From Nitrosomonadales bacterium (GTDB taxonomy: Bacteria > Pseudomonadota > Gammaproteobacteria > Burkholderiales > Gallionellaceae): a DNA stretch of 64,000 bases. The position numbers and the translations under genes were made by a program. Positions 9,468-18,727 of the stretch are shown here, piece after piece; within the stretch, counting starts at the first letter, position 1, and each line of letters begins with the position of its first letter. The notes below the pieces were generated by a model. It did no database searches. It had not been told where the DNA came from and worked only from the letters and a program-made list of their open reading frames with translations. The stretch is taken from the NCBI GenBank assembly GCA_016721605.1, contig JADKHS010000014.1:20088-84087 (forward strand), in the 5' to 3' direction.

Positions 9468-10466
9468 ATGAAATACGTAACATTGCGCCAGCTGCAGGTT
9501 TTTGAGGCAGTTGCACGCAACTTGAGTTTTACCCGCGCTGCTGACGAATTGCATCTTACTCAACCTACCGTGTCCATCCAGATCAAGCAATTAACTGATA
9601 TTGTTAGCCTTCCTTTATTGGAACAAATCGGAAAGCGGGTTTTTTTGACCGATTTGGGTCAAGAGTTGCTGGTGGTGTGTCGCGACACTTTCAAGGGTCT
9701 GTCGCAGTTTGAGATGCTGATTTCCGACAGGAAAGGGATGAAAACGGGAAAACTACGCTTGTCGGCAGTTACCACTGCCAAGTATTTCATCCCGCGCTTG
9801 CTTGGATCATTTTACAAACGCTATCCCGGTATTGAAGTTTCCCTGAATGTCACCAACCGAGAAATGATATTGCAACGTCTCGAAAATAACGAAGATGATT
9901 TATACATCCTCGGACAGCCGCCCGAGCACATAGAGGTGCATGCCGATTACTTCATGGAAAATCCGTTGGTGGTTCTGGCGCCGTACGATCACCCCTTGTC
10001 GGGAAAGAAGAATATTCCATTGTCTCGCTTGGCAGAAGAGCCCTTCCTGATGCGCGAACCGGGATCGGGTACCCGGCTTGCCCTTGAGCGATTCTTTAGC
10101 GAGCAGGGATTGGCGCTAAAAACAAGGATGGAGTTGGGCAGCAGTGCGGCCATCAAAATGGCAGTGCTGGGCGGATTAGGGATAGCCGTGCTGTCTGCGC
10201 ATACCTTGGCGCTGGAACGAAACAGCAAAGAGATCTCCATACTCGATGTGGCAGGATTCCCCATTAGACGCCAATGGCACGCTGTTTATCCAGCCGATAA
10301 ACGGCTGTCGGTGGTCGGTAGCACTTTTCTGGATTTTCTGAAACGGGAAAGCGGATCAGAAGCGAACCGTTACTTAGCTGGTATTCCAGGGTTTTTACCA
10401 GTGGGTGAGAATGAAGCAGGTTCTGTCGAAAACATCAAGCCTCATACCCACAAACGGATTATCTAG
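9468..10466 (+). CDS. cbbR: CbbR, LysR-type regulator of the RuBisCO operon
   Basis: LysR-family activator (332 residues from ATG 9468) with the winged helix-turn-helix at residues 4-63 (LRQLQVFEAVARNLSFTRAA, then LTQPTVSIQIKQL) and a periplasmic-binding-protein-like effector domain behind it. The MKYVTLRQLQ start fits the family better than the upstream in-frame ATG at 9450. Divergent position next to cbbL identifies it as CbbR, which typically responds to Calvin-cycle metabolites or NADPH. The last 20 residues (Pro/Glu/His-rich) are a non-conserved tail. Confidence 0.93.
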   Translation: MKYVTLRQLQVFEAVARNLSFTRAADELHLTQPTVSIQIKQLTDIVSLPLLEQIGKRVFLTDLGQELLVVCRDTFKGLSQFEMLISDRKGMKTGKLRLSAVTTAKYFIPRLLGSFYKRYPGIEVSLNVTNREMILQRLENNEDDLYILGQPPEHIEVHADYFMENPLVVLAPYDHPLSGKKNIPLSRLAEEPFLMREPGSGTRLALERFFSEQGLALKTRMELGSSAAIKMAVLGGLGIAVLSAHTLALERNSKEISILDVAGFPIRRQWHAVYPADKRLSVVGSTFLDFLKRESGSEANRYLAGIPGFLPVGENEAGSVENIKPHTHKRII

Positions 10467-10488
10467 TCATATTAAATAATATATAAAC

Positions 10489-10520
10489 AAACTTAATGGA
10501 CTGTTCCATCCATTAAGTTT
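10489..10520 (+). terminator. Hairpin terminator after cbbR
   Basis: Perfect 12-bp stem AAACTTAATGGA / TCCATTAAGTTT with an 8-nt loop, 22 bp after the cbbR stop. It is AT-rich with only a short T-run at its 3' side, so termination is likely but not certain. Confidence 0.6.
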
Positions 10521-10608
10521 AGACCCAGCTTTTGGTATGCCAGTTGATTAATGCAGGTATCGAAACAGAATATCTTCCATGCCTCGCTCCCATTCTTTGC
10601 TCTCACGG

Positions 10609-10614
10609 TATAAT
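10609..10614 (+). promoter_or_regulatory. Possible -10 element for ribF-ileS
   Basis: A perfect TATAAT lies 30 bp upstream of the ribF ATG, at a plausible distance for a short leader. No convincing -35 hexamer is visible at 16-18 bp spacing, so the call rests on the -10 alone. Confidence 0.4.
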
Positions 10615-10644
10615 CGCACTCTTTTTATTGGCGATCCAGCCTGA

Positions 10645-11571
10645 ATGTTGATTTTTCGCGGACTTTATTCAACAGACAAAAAGCCAGTTGCACTCACTAT
10701 CGGCAATTTTGATGGAGTGCACCTTGGTCACCAAGCGTTACTCAAGCAATTAAGGATGACGGCGCAGCCGCTCGGACTTCCGACAGCAGTGTTGGTGTTC
10801 GAGCCACATCCGCGTGAATTTTTTACACCGCAGGAGGCGCCTGTGCGGCTGACCAGCATGCGCGAGAAGCTTGAACTTTTCGCGACACTCAATGTGGATC
10901 GGGTACATGTATGTCGCTTTAACAGCAATTTTGCGCAGATGAGCGCGGTGGATTTTATTCATGCTCTGCATGAGAAGTTGGCGACGAAGTTCGTGCTGAT
11001 TGGTGATGATTTTCGTTTCGGCAACCGACGCAGCGGCGATTTTGCGCTGATGGAGAAGATAGGCAGCCAGCAAGGCTTTAAAGTGGAAGTCATGCACAGT
11101 GTGTCGCACAATGGTATACGCATATCCAGCACGGCGGTACGCGCTGCGCTGGGTGAAGGTGATTTGCGCGCGGCAGAGCGTTATTTGGGACGGCCTTATA
11201 GTATCAGCGGGCGTGTGGTTCACGGCGACGGTTTAGGCAAGCAGCTGGGATTTCCGACCGCAAATATCCAGTTGAAGCACAATCGGCCGCCGCTTACCGG
11301 TATTTTTGTAGTAAGGGTGAAAGGAGACGGCCTGCCACTCATGCAAGGTGTGGCAAGCCTGGGCGTACGTCCCACAGTGAAACAAAACGGCAAGCCAATA
11401 CTGGAAGTGCATATTTTTGATTTTTTAGACGAAATTTATAACAAACATTTGCGCGTGGATTTCCTGCACAAGCTGCGCGATGAAGTGAAATATCTCGACC
11501 TGCAAAGTTTAACGCAGCAAATTGAGCTCGACGTGAGTAATGCAAAGCAATGGTTTATACAACATGATTGA
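10645..11571 (+). CDS. ribF: Bifunctional riboflavin kinase / FAD synthetase
   Basis: Makes FMN and then FAD from riboflavin. The 308-residue protein has the N-terminal nucleotidyltransferase domain with TIGNFDGVHLGHQALL (residues 19-34) and IGDDFRFGNRRSGDF near residue 115. The C-terminal kinase domain begins with GRVVHGDGLGKQLGFPTANI near residue 190. The length is standard. Its stop overlaps the ileS start by 8 bp, giving the common proteobacterial ribF-ileS-lspA-ispH order. Confidence 0.96.
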   Translation: MLIFRGLYSTDKKPVALTIGNFDGVHLGHQALLKQLRMTAQPLGLPTAVLVFEPHPREFFTPQEAPVRLTSMREKLELFATLNVDRVHVCRFNSNFAQMSAVDFIHALHEKLATKFVLIGDDFRFGNRRSGDFALMEKIGSQQGFKVEVMHSVSHNGIRISSTAVRAALGEGDLRAAERYLGRPYSISGRVVHGDGLGKQLGFPTANIQLKHNRPPLTGIFVVRVKGDGLPLMQGVASLGVRPTVKQNGKPILEVHIFDFLDEIYNKHLRVDFLHKLRDEVKYLDLQSLTQQIELDVSNAKQWFIQHD

Positions 11572-14374
11572 TTATAAAAAAACTCTTAATCTTCCTGACA
11601 CGCCCTTCCCCATGCGCGGCGATTTGGCCAAGCGTGAACCGCAGATGCTCGCCCAATGGCAGGCACAAAAACGCTATGAAAAAATACGCGCCACCAGCCT
11701 GGGGCGTCCCAAGTTTATCCTGCATGACGGCCCGCCGTACGCTAATGGTGACATTCATATTGGCCATGCGGTGAATAAGGTGCTCAAGGACATAATTGTC
11801 AAAAGCAAGACTTTATCCGGTTTCGATGCGCCGTATGTGCCCGGCTGGGATTGTCATGGCCTACCGATTGAATTGCAGGTGGAAAAGAAGCATGGCAAGG
11901 AGATGCCGCCTGCCCGCTTCCGCGAGTTGTGCCGTGAATACGCTACCGAGCAAATTGAGAGACAGAAAAAAGATTTTATTCGTCTGGGTGTGTCGGGTGA
12001 TTGGGACAATCCCTATCTCACTATGAACCACCAAACCGAGGCGGATATCATCCGCGCCTTGGGAAAAATATTCGAGCGCGGCCATCTTTATCAGGGGCGC
12101 AAGCCTGTGAACTGGTGTCTGGATTGCCAGTCTGCGCTGGCCGAGGCGGAAGTCGAGCATGAGGATAAAACGTCGTCCGCGATTGATGTGGGTTTTGAAG
12201 TTACAAGTATCGATTCATTGGCTAACGCTTTTGGCGTGTCTTTGTCGGGCGATGAAAAAGTTTATGCGGTCATTTGGACTACTACGCCATGGACATTGCC
12301 CGCTAACCAGGCAGTAAGCGTACATCCTGATTTTGATTATGTGCTGGTACGAACATCACGCGGATTGCTGATACTGGCTGCTGATTTGAAACAGGCATGC
12401 CTGGATCGCTATGAATTGAATGGAGAAACGCTCGCCACCTGTAAGGGCGTTGCACTGGATGGCATGCCATTACTTCACCCATTCGATGAACGTGAGGTAA
12501 ACATTATTTGCGGTGACCATGTAACGCTGGAAGCGGGTACGGGCTTGGTACATACCGCCCCGGCGCATGGCCTGGACGATTATTTTGTTGGTCAGAAATA
12601 CGGGCTGCCAAATGACAGCCCGGTGGGCGATGATGGCAAATTCATCGCCAGTACGCCGCTGGTCGGTGGCCTGTTCGTATGGAAAGCAAATGATGTGGTG
12701 GTCGCCGCGCTTCAGGCCAGTGGACATCTGCTGCACCTGGAAAAAATTCAACATAGCTATCCGCACTGCTGGCGGCACAAGACCCCGATCATTTTTCGTT
12801 CCACACCGCAGTGGTTCATCGGCATGGAGCAATTTCATCCCACGCCGTCTCTTCCGAAGACAGGAGAGGGAATAAACCTGCGCGACCTCGCCAACAATGC
12901 GGTCGAAGCCACACAGTTCTACCCAGCATGGGGGAAGGCGCGACTGAAAGCGATGATTGCAAACCGCCCGGACTGGTGCGTGTCTCGCCAGCGTAATTGG
13001 GGCGTGCCGATGCCATTTTTCGTCCACAACGTAACCACGCAGTTGCACCCGCGCACGCTTGAGTTGATCGAACAAGTCGCGCAGCGCGTCGAGCAGCAGG
13101 GTATCGAAGCGTGGTTTTCATGGGACGCCAAAGAGCTGTTGGGCGAAGAATCGGCGCAATACCGCAAACTTTCTGACACGCTGGACGTATGGTTCGATTC
13201 CGGCACCACCCATGAGTCGGTGTTGCGCCGACGAGAAGATTTGTCATTCCCGGCAGATTTGTATCTGGAAGGATCGGATCAGCATCGCGGCTGGTTTCAG
13301 TCTTCCCTGCTTACCTCCTGCGCCATGAACGACCGTGCGCCATACAATGCACTGCTCACCCATGGTTTTGTGGTGGATGGCCATGGACATAAGATGAGCA
13401 AATCCAAGGGCAATGTTATCGCGCCGCAGAAAATTTTTGACACGCTGGGTGCGGACATTTTGCGCCTGTGGGCCGCGTCCACTGACTACTCCGGCGAGAT
13501 GACCATCTCCGATGAGATTCTGAAGCGTGTAGTTGAAAGTTACCGCCGCATCCGCAATACCTTACGCTTTTTGCTGGCGAATACAGCCGATTTCGATGTG
13601 CAGCGGGATGCCTTGCCAGTGGATGAATGGCTGGAGATTGATCGCTATGCTTTAGCACTGGTACGCCGGTTGCAGACAGAAATTACTGGCGATTATGCAC
13701 GCTACGAATTCCATCTGGTCGTACAAAAATTGCAGACTTTTTGTTCCGAGCAATTGGGCGGATTTTATTTGGATATCCTGAAAGACCGTTTGTACACGAC
13801 GGCGCAAAATTCACGCGCGCGACGTTCCGCACAGAATGCATTGCACTATATTAGCCATAGCTTGGTGAGATTAATGGCACCGATATTGAGCTTTACCGCG
13901 GAAGAAGCATGGGAGACATTAATTGGCCAGCAGGATGAGAGCGTTTTTCAGCAGACATGGCTTTCTTTGCCACATTTGCCGGAAACAGACGAACAAGTGT
14001 TAGTGCAAAACTGGACGTTAATTTGTAATTGGCGTGCCAAAATCAATAAACATATTGAAGAGGTGCGCGCTGCCGGCCTGATTGGCCAGGCGCTGGCCGC
14101 TGAGGTGGAAATTTACGCAGCGGATGAAAATTTTGATGTACTTGCCCGTCTTGGTGATGACTTGCGATTTGTGCCGATAACTTCGCGTGCCACCATGCAT
14201 CGCGTCACTTCTGAAGCGGAAGAGCGCATTGAAGTGACACCGAGCAAGAATATCAAGTGTGAACGTTGCTGGCATTACCGCGCCGATGTAGGCAGCGATC
14301 CTGAAAATGCTACTTTGTGCGGGCGCTGCGTCAGTAATTTATTAGGTGACGGTGAGGTGCGGAAGTATGCTTAA
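11564..14374 (+). CDS. ileS: Isoleucyl-tRNA synthetase
   Basis: Class I synthetase charging tRNA-Ile, intact at 936 residues. It shows the HIGH motif (ANGDIHIGHAVNK, about residue 65), the editing domain, the tRNA-binding block NRPDWCVSRQRNWGVP, KMSKSKGNV near residue 610, and a C-terminal zinc site CERCWHYR...CGRC. ATG 11564 (MIDYKKTLNLPDT) is preferred to the longer frame from 11540. Between QWFIGMEQF and LRDLANNAVEATQFYPAWGKARL there is an extra stretch, HPTPSLPKTGEGIN, encoded by imperfectly palindromic DNA (12838-12875), which homologues usually lack. Confidence 0.97.
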   Translation: MIDYKKTLNLPDTPFPMRGDLAKREPQMLAQWQAQKRYEKIRATSLGRPKFILHDGPPYANGDIHIGHAVNKVLKDIIVKSKTLSGFDAPYVPGWDCHGLPIELQVEKKHGKEMPPARFRELCREYATEQIERQKKDFIRLGVSGDWDNPYLTMNHQTEADIIRALGKIFERGHLYQGRKPVNWCLDCQSALAEAEVEHEDKTSSAIDVGFEVTSIDSLANAFGVSLSGDEKVYAVIWTTTPWTLPANQAVSVHPDFDYVLVRTSRGLLILAADLKQACLDRYELNGETLATCKGVALDGMPLLHPFDEREVNIICGDHVTLEAGTGLVHTAPAHGLDDYFVGQKYGLPNDSPVGDDGKFIASTPLVGGLFVWKANDVVVAALQASGHLLHLEKIQHSYPHCWRHKTPIIFRSTPQWFIGMEQFHPTPSLPKTGEGINLRDLANNAVEATQFYPAWGKARLKAMIANRPDWCVSRQRNWGVPMPFFVHNVTTQLHPRTLELIEQVAQRVEQQGIEAWFSWDAKELLGEESAQYRKLSDTLDVWFDSGTTHESVLRRREDLSFPADLYLEGSDQHRGWFQSSLLTSCAMNDRAPYNALLTHGFVVDGHGHKMSKSKGNVIAPQKIFDTLGADILRLWAASTDYSGEMTISDEILKRVVESYRRIRNTLRFLLANTADFDVQRDALPVDEWLEIDRYALALVRRLQTEITGDYARYEFHLVVQKLQTFCSEQLGGFYLDILKDRLYTTAQNSRARRSAQNALHYISHSLVRLMAPILSFTAEEAWETLIGQQDESVFQQTWLSLPHLPETDEQVLVQNWTLICNWRAKINKHIEEVRAAGLIGQALAAEVEIYAADENFDVLARLGDDLRFVPITSRATMHRVTSEAEERIEVTPSKNIKCERCWHYRADVGSDPENATLCGRCVSNLLGDGEVRKYA

Positions 14375-14413
14375 GCAAAAACTTTATTCCCCTTTACTTC
14401 TTACGGGAAAAGA

Positions 14414-14899
14414 ATGACGAAGCCTGTCGGGAGAGATATAGGTGTGAAACACTGGTTAAGCTTGGCGACAGTAATAATCATCCTCGATCAGGTCACCAAG
14501 CTGTGGATAAGCCAGAATTTTGTCTATGGCGAGAGTGTGGCGGTAACAAATTTTTTTAACTTGGTACTCGTGCACAACAGTGGCGCGGCGTTCAGCTTTC
14601 TCAGTAATGCGGGAGGCTGGCAACGTTGGTTATTCAGCGCCGTCGCCGCGACTGCTTCGGTATGGATCATTTGGTTACTGCGCAAGCATAAGCAAGAGAA
14701 GCTGTTTTGTTTTGCTCTGACATTAATACTAGGTGGTGCACTGGGTAACCTGATAGACCGCACTGCTTACGGCTATGTGGTGGATTTCCTGGATTTTTAT
14801 TGGGACACTTATCACTTTCCTGCATTTAACATTGCAGATTCAGCAGTTACCTGTGGTGCGGGCTTATTACTGTGGGAAGGTTTTACAAAAAAAGCATAG
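14414..14899 (+). CDS. lspA: Lipoprotein signal peptidase (signal peptidase II)
   Basis: Inner-membrane aspartic protease that removes the signal peptide of prolipoproteins. The 161-residue protein has four membrane segments and both catalytic Asp regions: GGALGNLIDR near residue 108 and FNIADSAVTCG near residue 137. HNSGAAFSFL is also family-typical. It follows ileS by 39 bp, so it is probably in the ribF-ileS transcript. Substrates such as the lipoproteins encoded at 18728 and 33370 are present in this window. Confidence 0.96.
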   Translation: MTKPVGRDIGVKHWLSLATVIIILDQVTKLWISQNFVYGESVAVTNFFNLVLVHNSGAAFSFLSNAGGWQRWLFSAVAATASVWIIWLLRKHKQEKLFCFALTLILGGALGNLIDRTAYGYVVDFLDFYWDTYHFPAFNIADSAVTCGAGLLLWEGFTKKA

Positions 14900-15061
14900 G
14901 ATGTATCTCTGCCTTCACGGGACTACCCAATTAGGGGGTCTAAAAATTCAAAGCATCTACTAGATGCAAGACGCTAAAAGAGTTTTTTTGTTGTATATAT
15001 TTGATACATAAGAAATAAATCTGATTTTTTAAAGACATTTATTATTTATTGAAGAGATAGA

Positions 15062-15982
15062 ATGGAACTATTACTCGCTAATCCCCGTGGCTTTTGTGCT
15101 GGCGTTGATCGCGCCATCGAAATGGTCGAGCGTGCGTTGGCTTTGCATGGTGCCCCAATTTATGTGCGCCACGAAGTGGTACACAACGAGTTTGTGGTTG
15201 CTAACTTGCGCAAAAAAGGTGCTGTGTTCATTGATAATTTAGCCGATGTACCGGCGGGCAGTATCCTCATTTTCAGTGCACATGGCGTATCGCAAGCGAT
15301 ACGAAACGAAGCGAAGGTACGCGGGTTTACGGTATTCGACGCAACTTGCCCGCTGGTAACCAAAGTGCATAGCGAAGTTGCGCGCCTGCGCGAACGGGGC
15401 AAGGAAATTATTATGATAGGGCATGCTGGGCACCCCGAAGTGGAAGGCACGATGGGACAAGGAGACGGTAGCATGTATCTGGTGGAGTCGCCCGCAGACG
15501 CGCAGCTTCTGGATGTGAGAGATCCAACTAATGTTGCCTTTGTCACCCAAACTACCCTGTCCGTGGATGATACCGCTGCCATCATCTCAGTACTCAAAAC
15601 ACGTTTCCCGGGCATTATTGGCCCCAGTAAGAATGACATTTGCTATGCAACGCAGAACCGTCAGGATTCGGTCAAACATCTGGCCAGCCAGTGCGACGTA
15701 GTAATCGTGGTAGGGTCGCCTAGCAGCTCTAATTCCAATCGCTTGCGCGAAGTGGCACACAACATGAGTATTCCTGCCTATCTGGTTGATAATGCAAGTG
15801 AGTTGCAAGTGGAATGGCTGACCGGAAAATTGCATATCGGCATCTCAGCTGGAGCTTCCGCCCCGGAAGTGTTGGTGCAGGACGTGATTGCACGATTACA
15901 AGAACTGGGTGCAGGGAGTGTGCGTGAATTGGATGGCATTAGCGAAAATGTGGTATTCCCAATCCCCAAAGTGCTTGCCTGA
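15062..15982 (+). CDS. ispH: 4-hydroxy-3-methylbut-2-enyl diphosphate reductase
   Basis: Last enzyme of the MEP isoprenoid pathway, an iron-sulfur reductase forming IPP and DMAPP. The three cluster cysteines are in PRGFCAGVDRAIE (residue 12), FDATCPLVTKVH (about residue 96) and DICYATQNRQ (about residue 195). HGVSQAIRNEA and SSSNSNRLREVA are substrate-site blocks. 306 residues is normal. A ribosome site GAAGAG precedes the ATG. A 162-bp AT-rich gap from lspA means it may have its own promoter. Confidence 0.96.
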   Translation: MELLLANPRGFCAGVDRAIEMVERALALHGAPIYVRHEVVHNEFVVANLRKKGAVFIDNLADVPAGSILIFSAHGVSQAIRNEAKVRGFTVFDATCPLVTKVHSEVARLRERGKEIIMIGHAGHPEVEGTMGQGDGSMYLVESPADAQLLDVRDPTNVAFVTQTTLSVDDTAAIISVLKTRFPGIIGPSKNDICYATQNRQDSVKHLASQCDVVIVVGSPSSSNSNRLREVAHNMSIPAYLVDNASELQVEWLTGKLHIGISAGASAPEVLVQDVIARLQELGAGSVRELDGISENVVFPIPKVLA

Positions 15983-16000
15983 CTAAACTACTATCTACTG

Positions 16001-16039
16001 AAGTTGGCGCAACTTGGGTGCAGACGACTAAAGTCGTCT
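16001..16039. terminator. Paired hairpins between convergent ispH and ptsI
   Basis: Two adjacent perfect hairpins, AAGTTG-GCG-CAACTT (16001-16015) and AGACGACT-AA-AGTCGTCT (16022-16039), lie between the converging ends of ispH and ptsI. No strong T-tract follows on either strand, so efficiency is uncertain. Confidence 0.5.
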
Positions 16040-16075
16040 AACCGTATAGTAATTGACTATCTATTGTTTAGCTCA

Positions 16076-17803
16076 CTAAGCAGCATTCAATTTCTCCAGC
16101 AACTCACGTATTTTTAGCGGATCATTAGCGCGCAATATCCTTTCTGTCAGCGTTACAATCTCTGGCAGGCTGGTGGTAAGAACGCACTGTTTAACAGGGA
16201 GCAGTTGCGCTGAATTCATGGAGAATTGACGCAAGCCGAGACCGAGTAGCAGCCGGGCATAGTCAACATTACCAGCCATTTCTCCGCACACCGAAATCGG
16301 AATGCCAGCCTTATTGGCGTTACCAATAACGTGTGCCAGCAGATATAGAACGGCGGGATGCAACGGATCATACAGATGGGCCACTTCCTCATCCGTGCGA
16401 TCTATTGCCAGCGTATATTGGATCAAATCGTTGGTGCCGATGGAGAGAAAATCCAGCTTTTTGATAAACACGTCGAGCACCAGGGCGGCTGCAGGAATTT
16501 CTATCATGCCGCCAATTTGTATCTCACGGTTATAGGGGATACCCTCGTCATCCAGGCTTTGCTTAGCAAAGGAGATAAATTGCAAGGTCTGGTTAATCTC
16601 TGACACACCGGAAAGCATAGGTACCAGTATTTTTACATTGCCGTAATACGAGGCGCGTAGTAATGCACGTAATTGAGTGCGGAACAATTGCGGCTCGGCC
16701 AGACACAGCCGAATAGCGCGCAGCCCCAATGCGGGGTTGCTGGCAACGCGTTGGGCACCATTAAGCTGTTTGTCCGCACCAAGGTCGAAGGTACGGATGG
16801 TCACAGGTAGCCCTTTCATTCCTTCTGCCACAGCGCGATAAGCTACAAATTGCTCTTCTTCATCCGGTAGGACATCACGATTAAGGAACAAAAATTCGCT
16901 GCGGAATAACCCTATGCCGGTGGCGCCATTTTCATAAACTTCCACCAAGTCGTTTGGGAGTTCGATATTCGCGTGCAGCTCAATGGCAGTACCATCAAGT
17001 GTTTTGGCAAGCGTGGATTTCAGGCACTTAAGTTGGTTCCGTTTTTCGTCCCATTGATTCTGAAGCAATTTATATTCGACAAGAACTTGCTCGTCTGGGT
17101 TAACGATAACGACACCTTGCCCACCATCCACGATGAGCAAATCGTTCTCACGCATCAACTGGCGCGCACGATGCAAACCAACCACACATGGTGTACTTAG
17201 GCCACGCGCTATGATGGCGGTGTGCGAAGTGGCACCGCCCAGATCGGTCAAGATAGCGGAAAATTGATGTGGCTTAACTTGGATCAGGTCAGCCGGACTA
17301 ATATCGTGCGCTATCAAAATCATTTTTACGTCAGGCATGCTGACAGGTGGCAAATAGCCCGGTTGGCCGGTAAGTTTCTTAAGCACACGTTCCACCACCT
17401 GCACTACGTCAGTTTTTCGCTCGCGCAGGTAAGCATCGTCAAATGCCTCGAACTGGGCCACCAGTGCATCCATCTGTACTTTAAGCGCCCATTCCGCATT
17501 GCATTGTTCGTGCTCTATCATTTTGCGCGATGCCAATTCAATGTGCTCATCGGCTAAAATCATCAAATGCAGATCGAGAAAAGCATCGAACTCGGCAGCT
17601 GCATGCAGCGGACGATTGCTGCGCAATCCGGCCAATTCCTGGCGCGTGCTTTCCATCGCAGCGTCAAAGCGCGCAACTTCTTCATGTATCAGATACTTGG
17701 GCATCACATAGTGCGTCACTTCTAACACAGTGTGCGAAAGAAGATGGGCATAACCGATGGCAATACCACTGGAGACTGGAATGCCATGCAGGGTGAAGCT
17801 CAT
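16076..17803 (-). CDS. ptsI: PTS enzyme I (PEP-protein phosphotransferase)
   Basis: Transfers phosphate from PEP to HPr. Intact at 575 residues. It has the phospho-histidine motif GGATSHTAIIARG (about residue 190), the PEP-binding GIGLFRSEFLFLNRD, the metal-site SIGTNDLIQYTLAIDR, and the active-site cysteine in PISVCGEMAGN. It lacks the GAF domain of the nitrogen-PTS version. Its start overlaps the ptsH stop (ATGA). With HPr and a mannose-type EIIA but no EIIB/C nearby, it most likely serves regulation rather than sugar uptake, as known for several betaproteobacteria. Confidence 0.95.
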   Translation of the reverse strand: MSFTLHGIPVSSGIAIGYAHLLSHTVLEVTHYVMPKYLIHEEVARFDAAMESTRQELAGLRSNRPLHAAAEFDAFLDLHLMILADEHIELASRKMIEHEQCNAEWALKVQMDALVAQFEAFDDAYLRERKTDVVQVVERVLKKLTGQPGYLPPVSMPDVKMILIAHDISPADLIQVKPHQFSAILTDLGGATSHTAIIARGLSTPCVVGLHRARQLMRENDLLIVDGGQGVVIVNPDEQVLVEYKLLQNQWDEKRNQLKCLKSTLAKTLDGTAIELHANIELPNDLVEVYENGATGIGLFRSEFLFLNRDVLPDEEEQFVAYRAVAEGMKGLPVTIRTFDLGADKQLNGAQRVASNPALGLRAIRLCLAEPQLFRTQLRALLRASYYGNVKILVPMLSGVSEINQTLQFISFAKQSLDDEGIPYNREIQIGGMIEIPAAALVLDVFIKKLDFLSIGTNDLIQYTLAIDRTDEEVAHLYDPLHPAVLYLLAHVIGNANKAGIPISVCGEMAGNVDYARLLLGLGLRQFSMNSAQLLPVKQCVLTTSLPEIVTLTERILRANDPLKIRELLEKLNAA

Positions 17804-18069
17804 TCGCCTTCTCCAAAATAATCATTAACCAAGGCAACAATTGCATCCATTGCCTCCCTCTCTTTTTCGCCGCTGGTTTCGATGTTGATGGTGCTTCCTT
17901 TGGCAGCGGCCAGCATCATTACACCCATAATACTTTTTGCGTTCACGCGCCGACCCGCCCGTGACATCCATACTTCACAAGGAAACGTTGAGGCAAGCTG
18001 AGTCAGCTTGGACGAGGCGCGTGCATGCAACCCCAGCTTGTTAATGATTATTGCATCTTGATTCAACAT
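17800..18069 (-). CDS. ptsH: HPr phosphocarrier protein
   Basis: Accepts phosphate from EI on the histidine of NKLGLHARA and passes it to EIIA. The regulatory serine region NAKSIMGVMML is present, which is the site used by HPr kinase where that enzyme exists. I chose ATG 18069 (MLNQDAIII), 89 residues, because GAGGG lies just upstream. An in-frame ATG at 18081 would add four residues. The gene start lies inside the end of the EIIA reading frame, so translation of the three PTS genes is tightly coupled. Confidence 0.94.
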   Translation of the reverse strand: MLNQDAIIINKLGLHARASSKLTQLASTFPCEVWMSRAGRRVNAKSIMGVMMLAAAKGSTINIETSGEKEREAMDAIVALVNDYFGEGE

Positions 18070-18474
18070 CACATCCCTCATCCGTATCCATTAAAACAAT
18101 ACATTCGCGCCCACATTCCAATGCCTTCTGAGCGACTTCCGCCAGCGGCTTATGGCTATTACAAACCGCGCGCAGCAGCATAGGCAGGTTTACCCCAGCC
18201 ACCCCTACTGCCCGGCCAGGCTGAAACAGCCGCCGTCCAATATTGCACGGAGTTGAACCACCAGGTCGGATAAAACCAACACCCCCTCTCCGGTATCCAA
18301 TTGCGCCATAAGTTCCCGTCCTTCGTCTTCTTTACGTTGCGGGTCATCATCGGCCAAAACCGACAATACCTTCAGGTTAGGTGACACACCGCCCATAACA
18401 TGCCGTACGCAATCCACCAGGCTATCACCGAGACCATTGTGGGTTATCAATAAAATTCCGATCACTTCAAGCAA
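18041..18474 (-). pseudogene. Mannose-type PTS EIIA component, one frameshift
   Basis: About 144 codons of an EIIA-Man domain protein. Its N-terminal half (GILLITHNGLGDSLVDC, with the phospho-accepting His) is read from 18474 to about 18265. The rest is in another frame: GSTPCNIGRRLFQPGRAVG, GVNLPMLLRA, ending MDTDEGCDVESRCNNH at 18041. One base is missing or added at about 18265 (after LVLSDL). The whole family sequence is otherwise present, so this may be a sequencing indel. As read, the protein is truncated after about 89 residues. It precedes and overlaps ptsH. Confidence 0.85.
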
Positions 18475-18490
18475 CTCCTAAACGGTAAAA

Positions 18491-18638
18491 TTAAGGGTAC
18501 CTCTAAAAATTAAGAGTTCTAAACAAGACTAGGCGCGAATAAAAAATGTTGACGCGGCATATAATTGATATGTAAGGAAACATTTTTGTGAGCAACAACG
18601 TATTGTAACGAAATCTGAATTTTTAGAGGTACCCTTAA
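18491..18638. mobile_element. 148-bp MITE with 21-bp terminal inverted repeats
   Basis: Non-coding element between the EIIA gene and apbE. The ends 18491-18511 and 18618-18638 are perfect inverted copies. Each consists of TTAA followed by GGGTACCTCTAAAAATT reading inwards. TTAA at both ends could be the duplicated target or part of it (TTA/TAA). There is no reading frame inside. The form suggests a miniature element mobilised by an IS5-type transposase, none of which is in the window. Confidence 0.75.
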
Positions 18639-18727
18639 AATAAAACAAGAGGCAAAATTAGTAGAATTAACCCAATAATAAATTACAAACAGCTTCTATC
18701 GGGATTAAACGCTACCTTTCGTCATAA

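Noticed and set aside
12470..13075. Minus-strand open frame of 201 codons
   Set aside because: Shadow of ileS, which is intact and recognisable on the plus strand.
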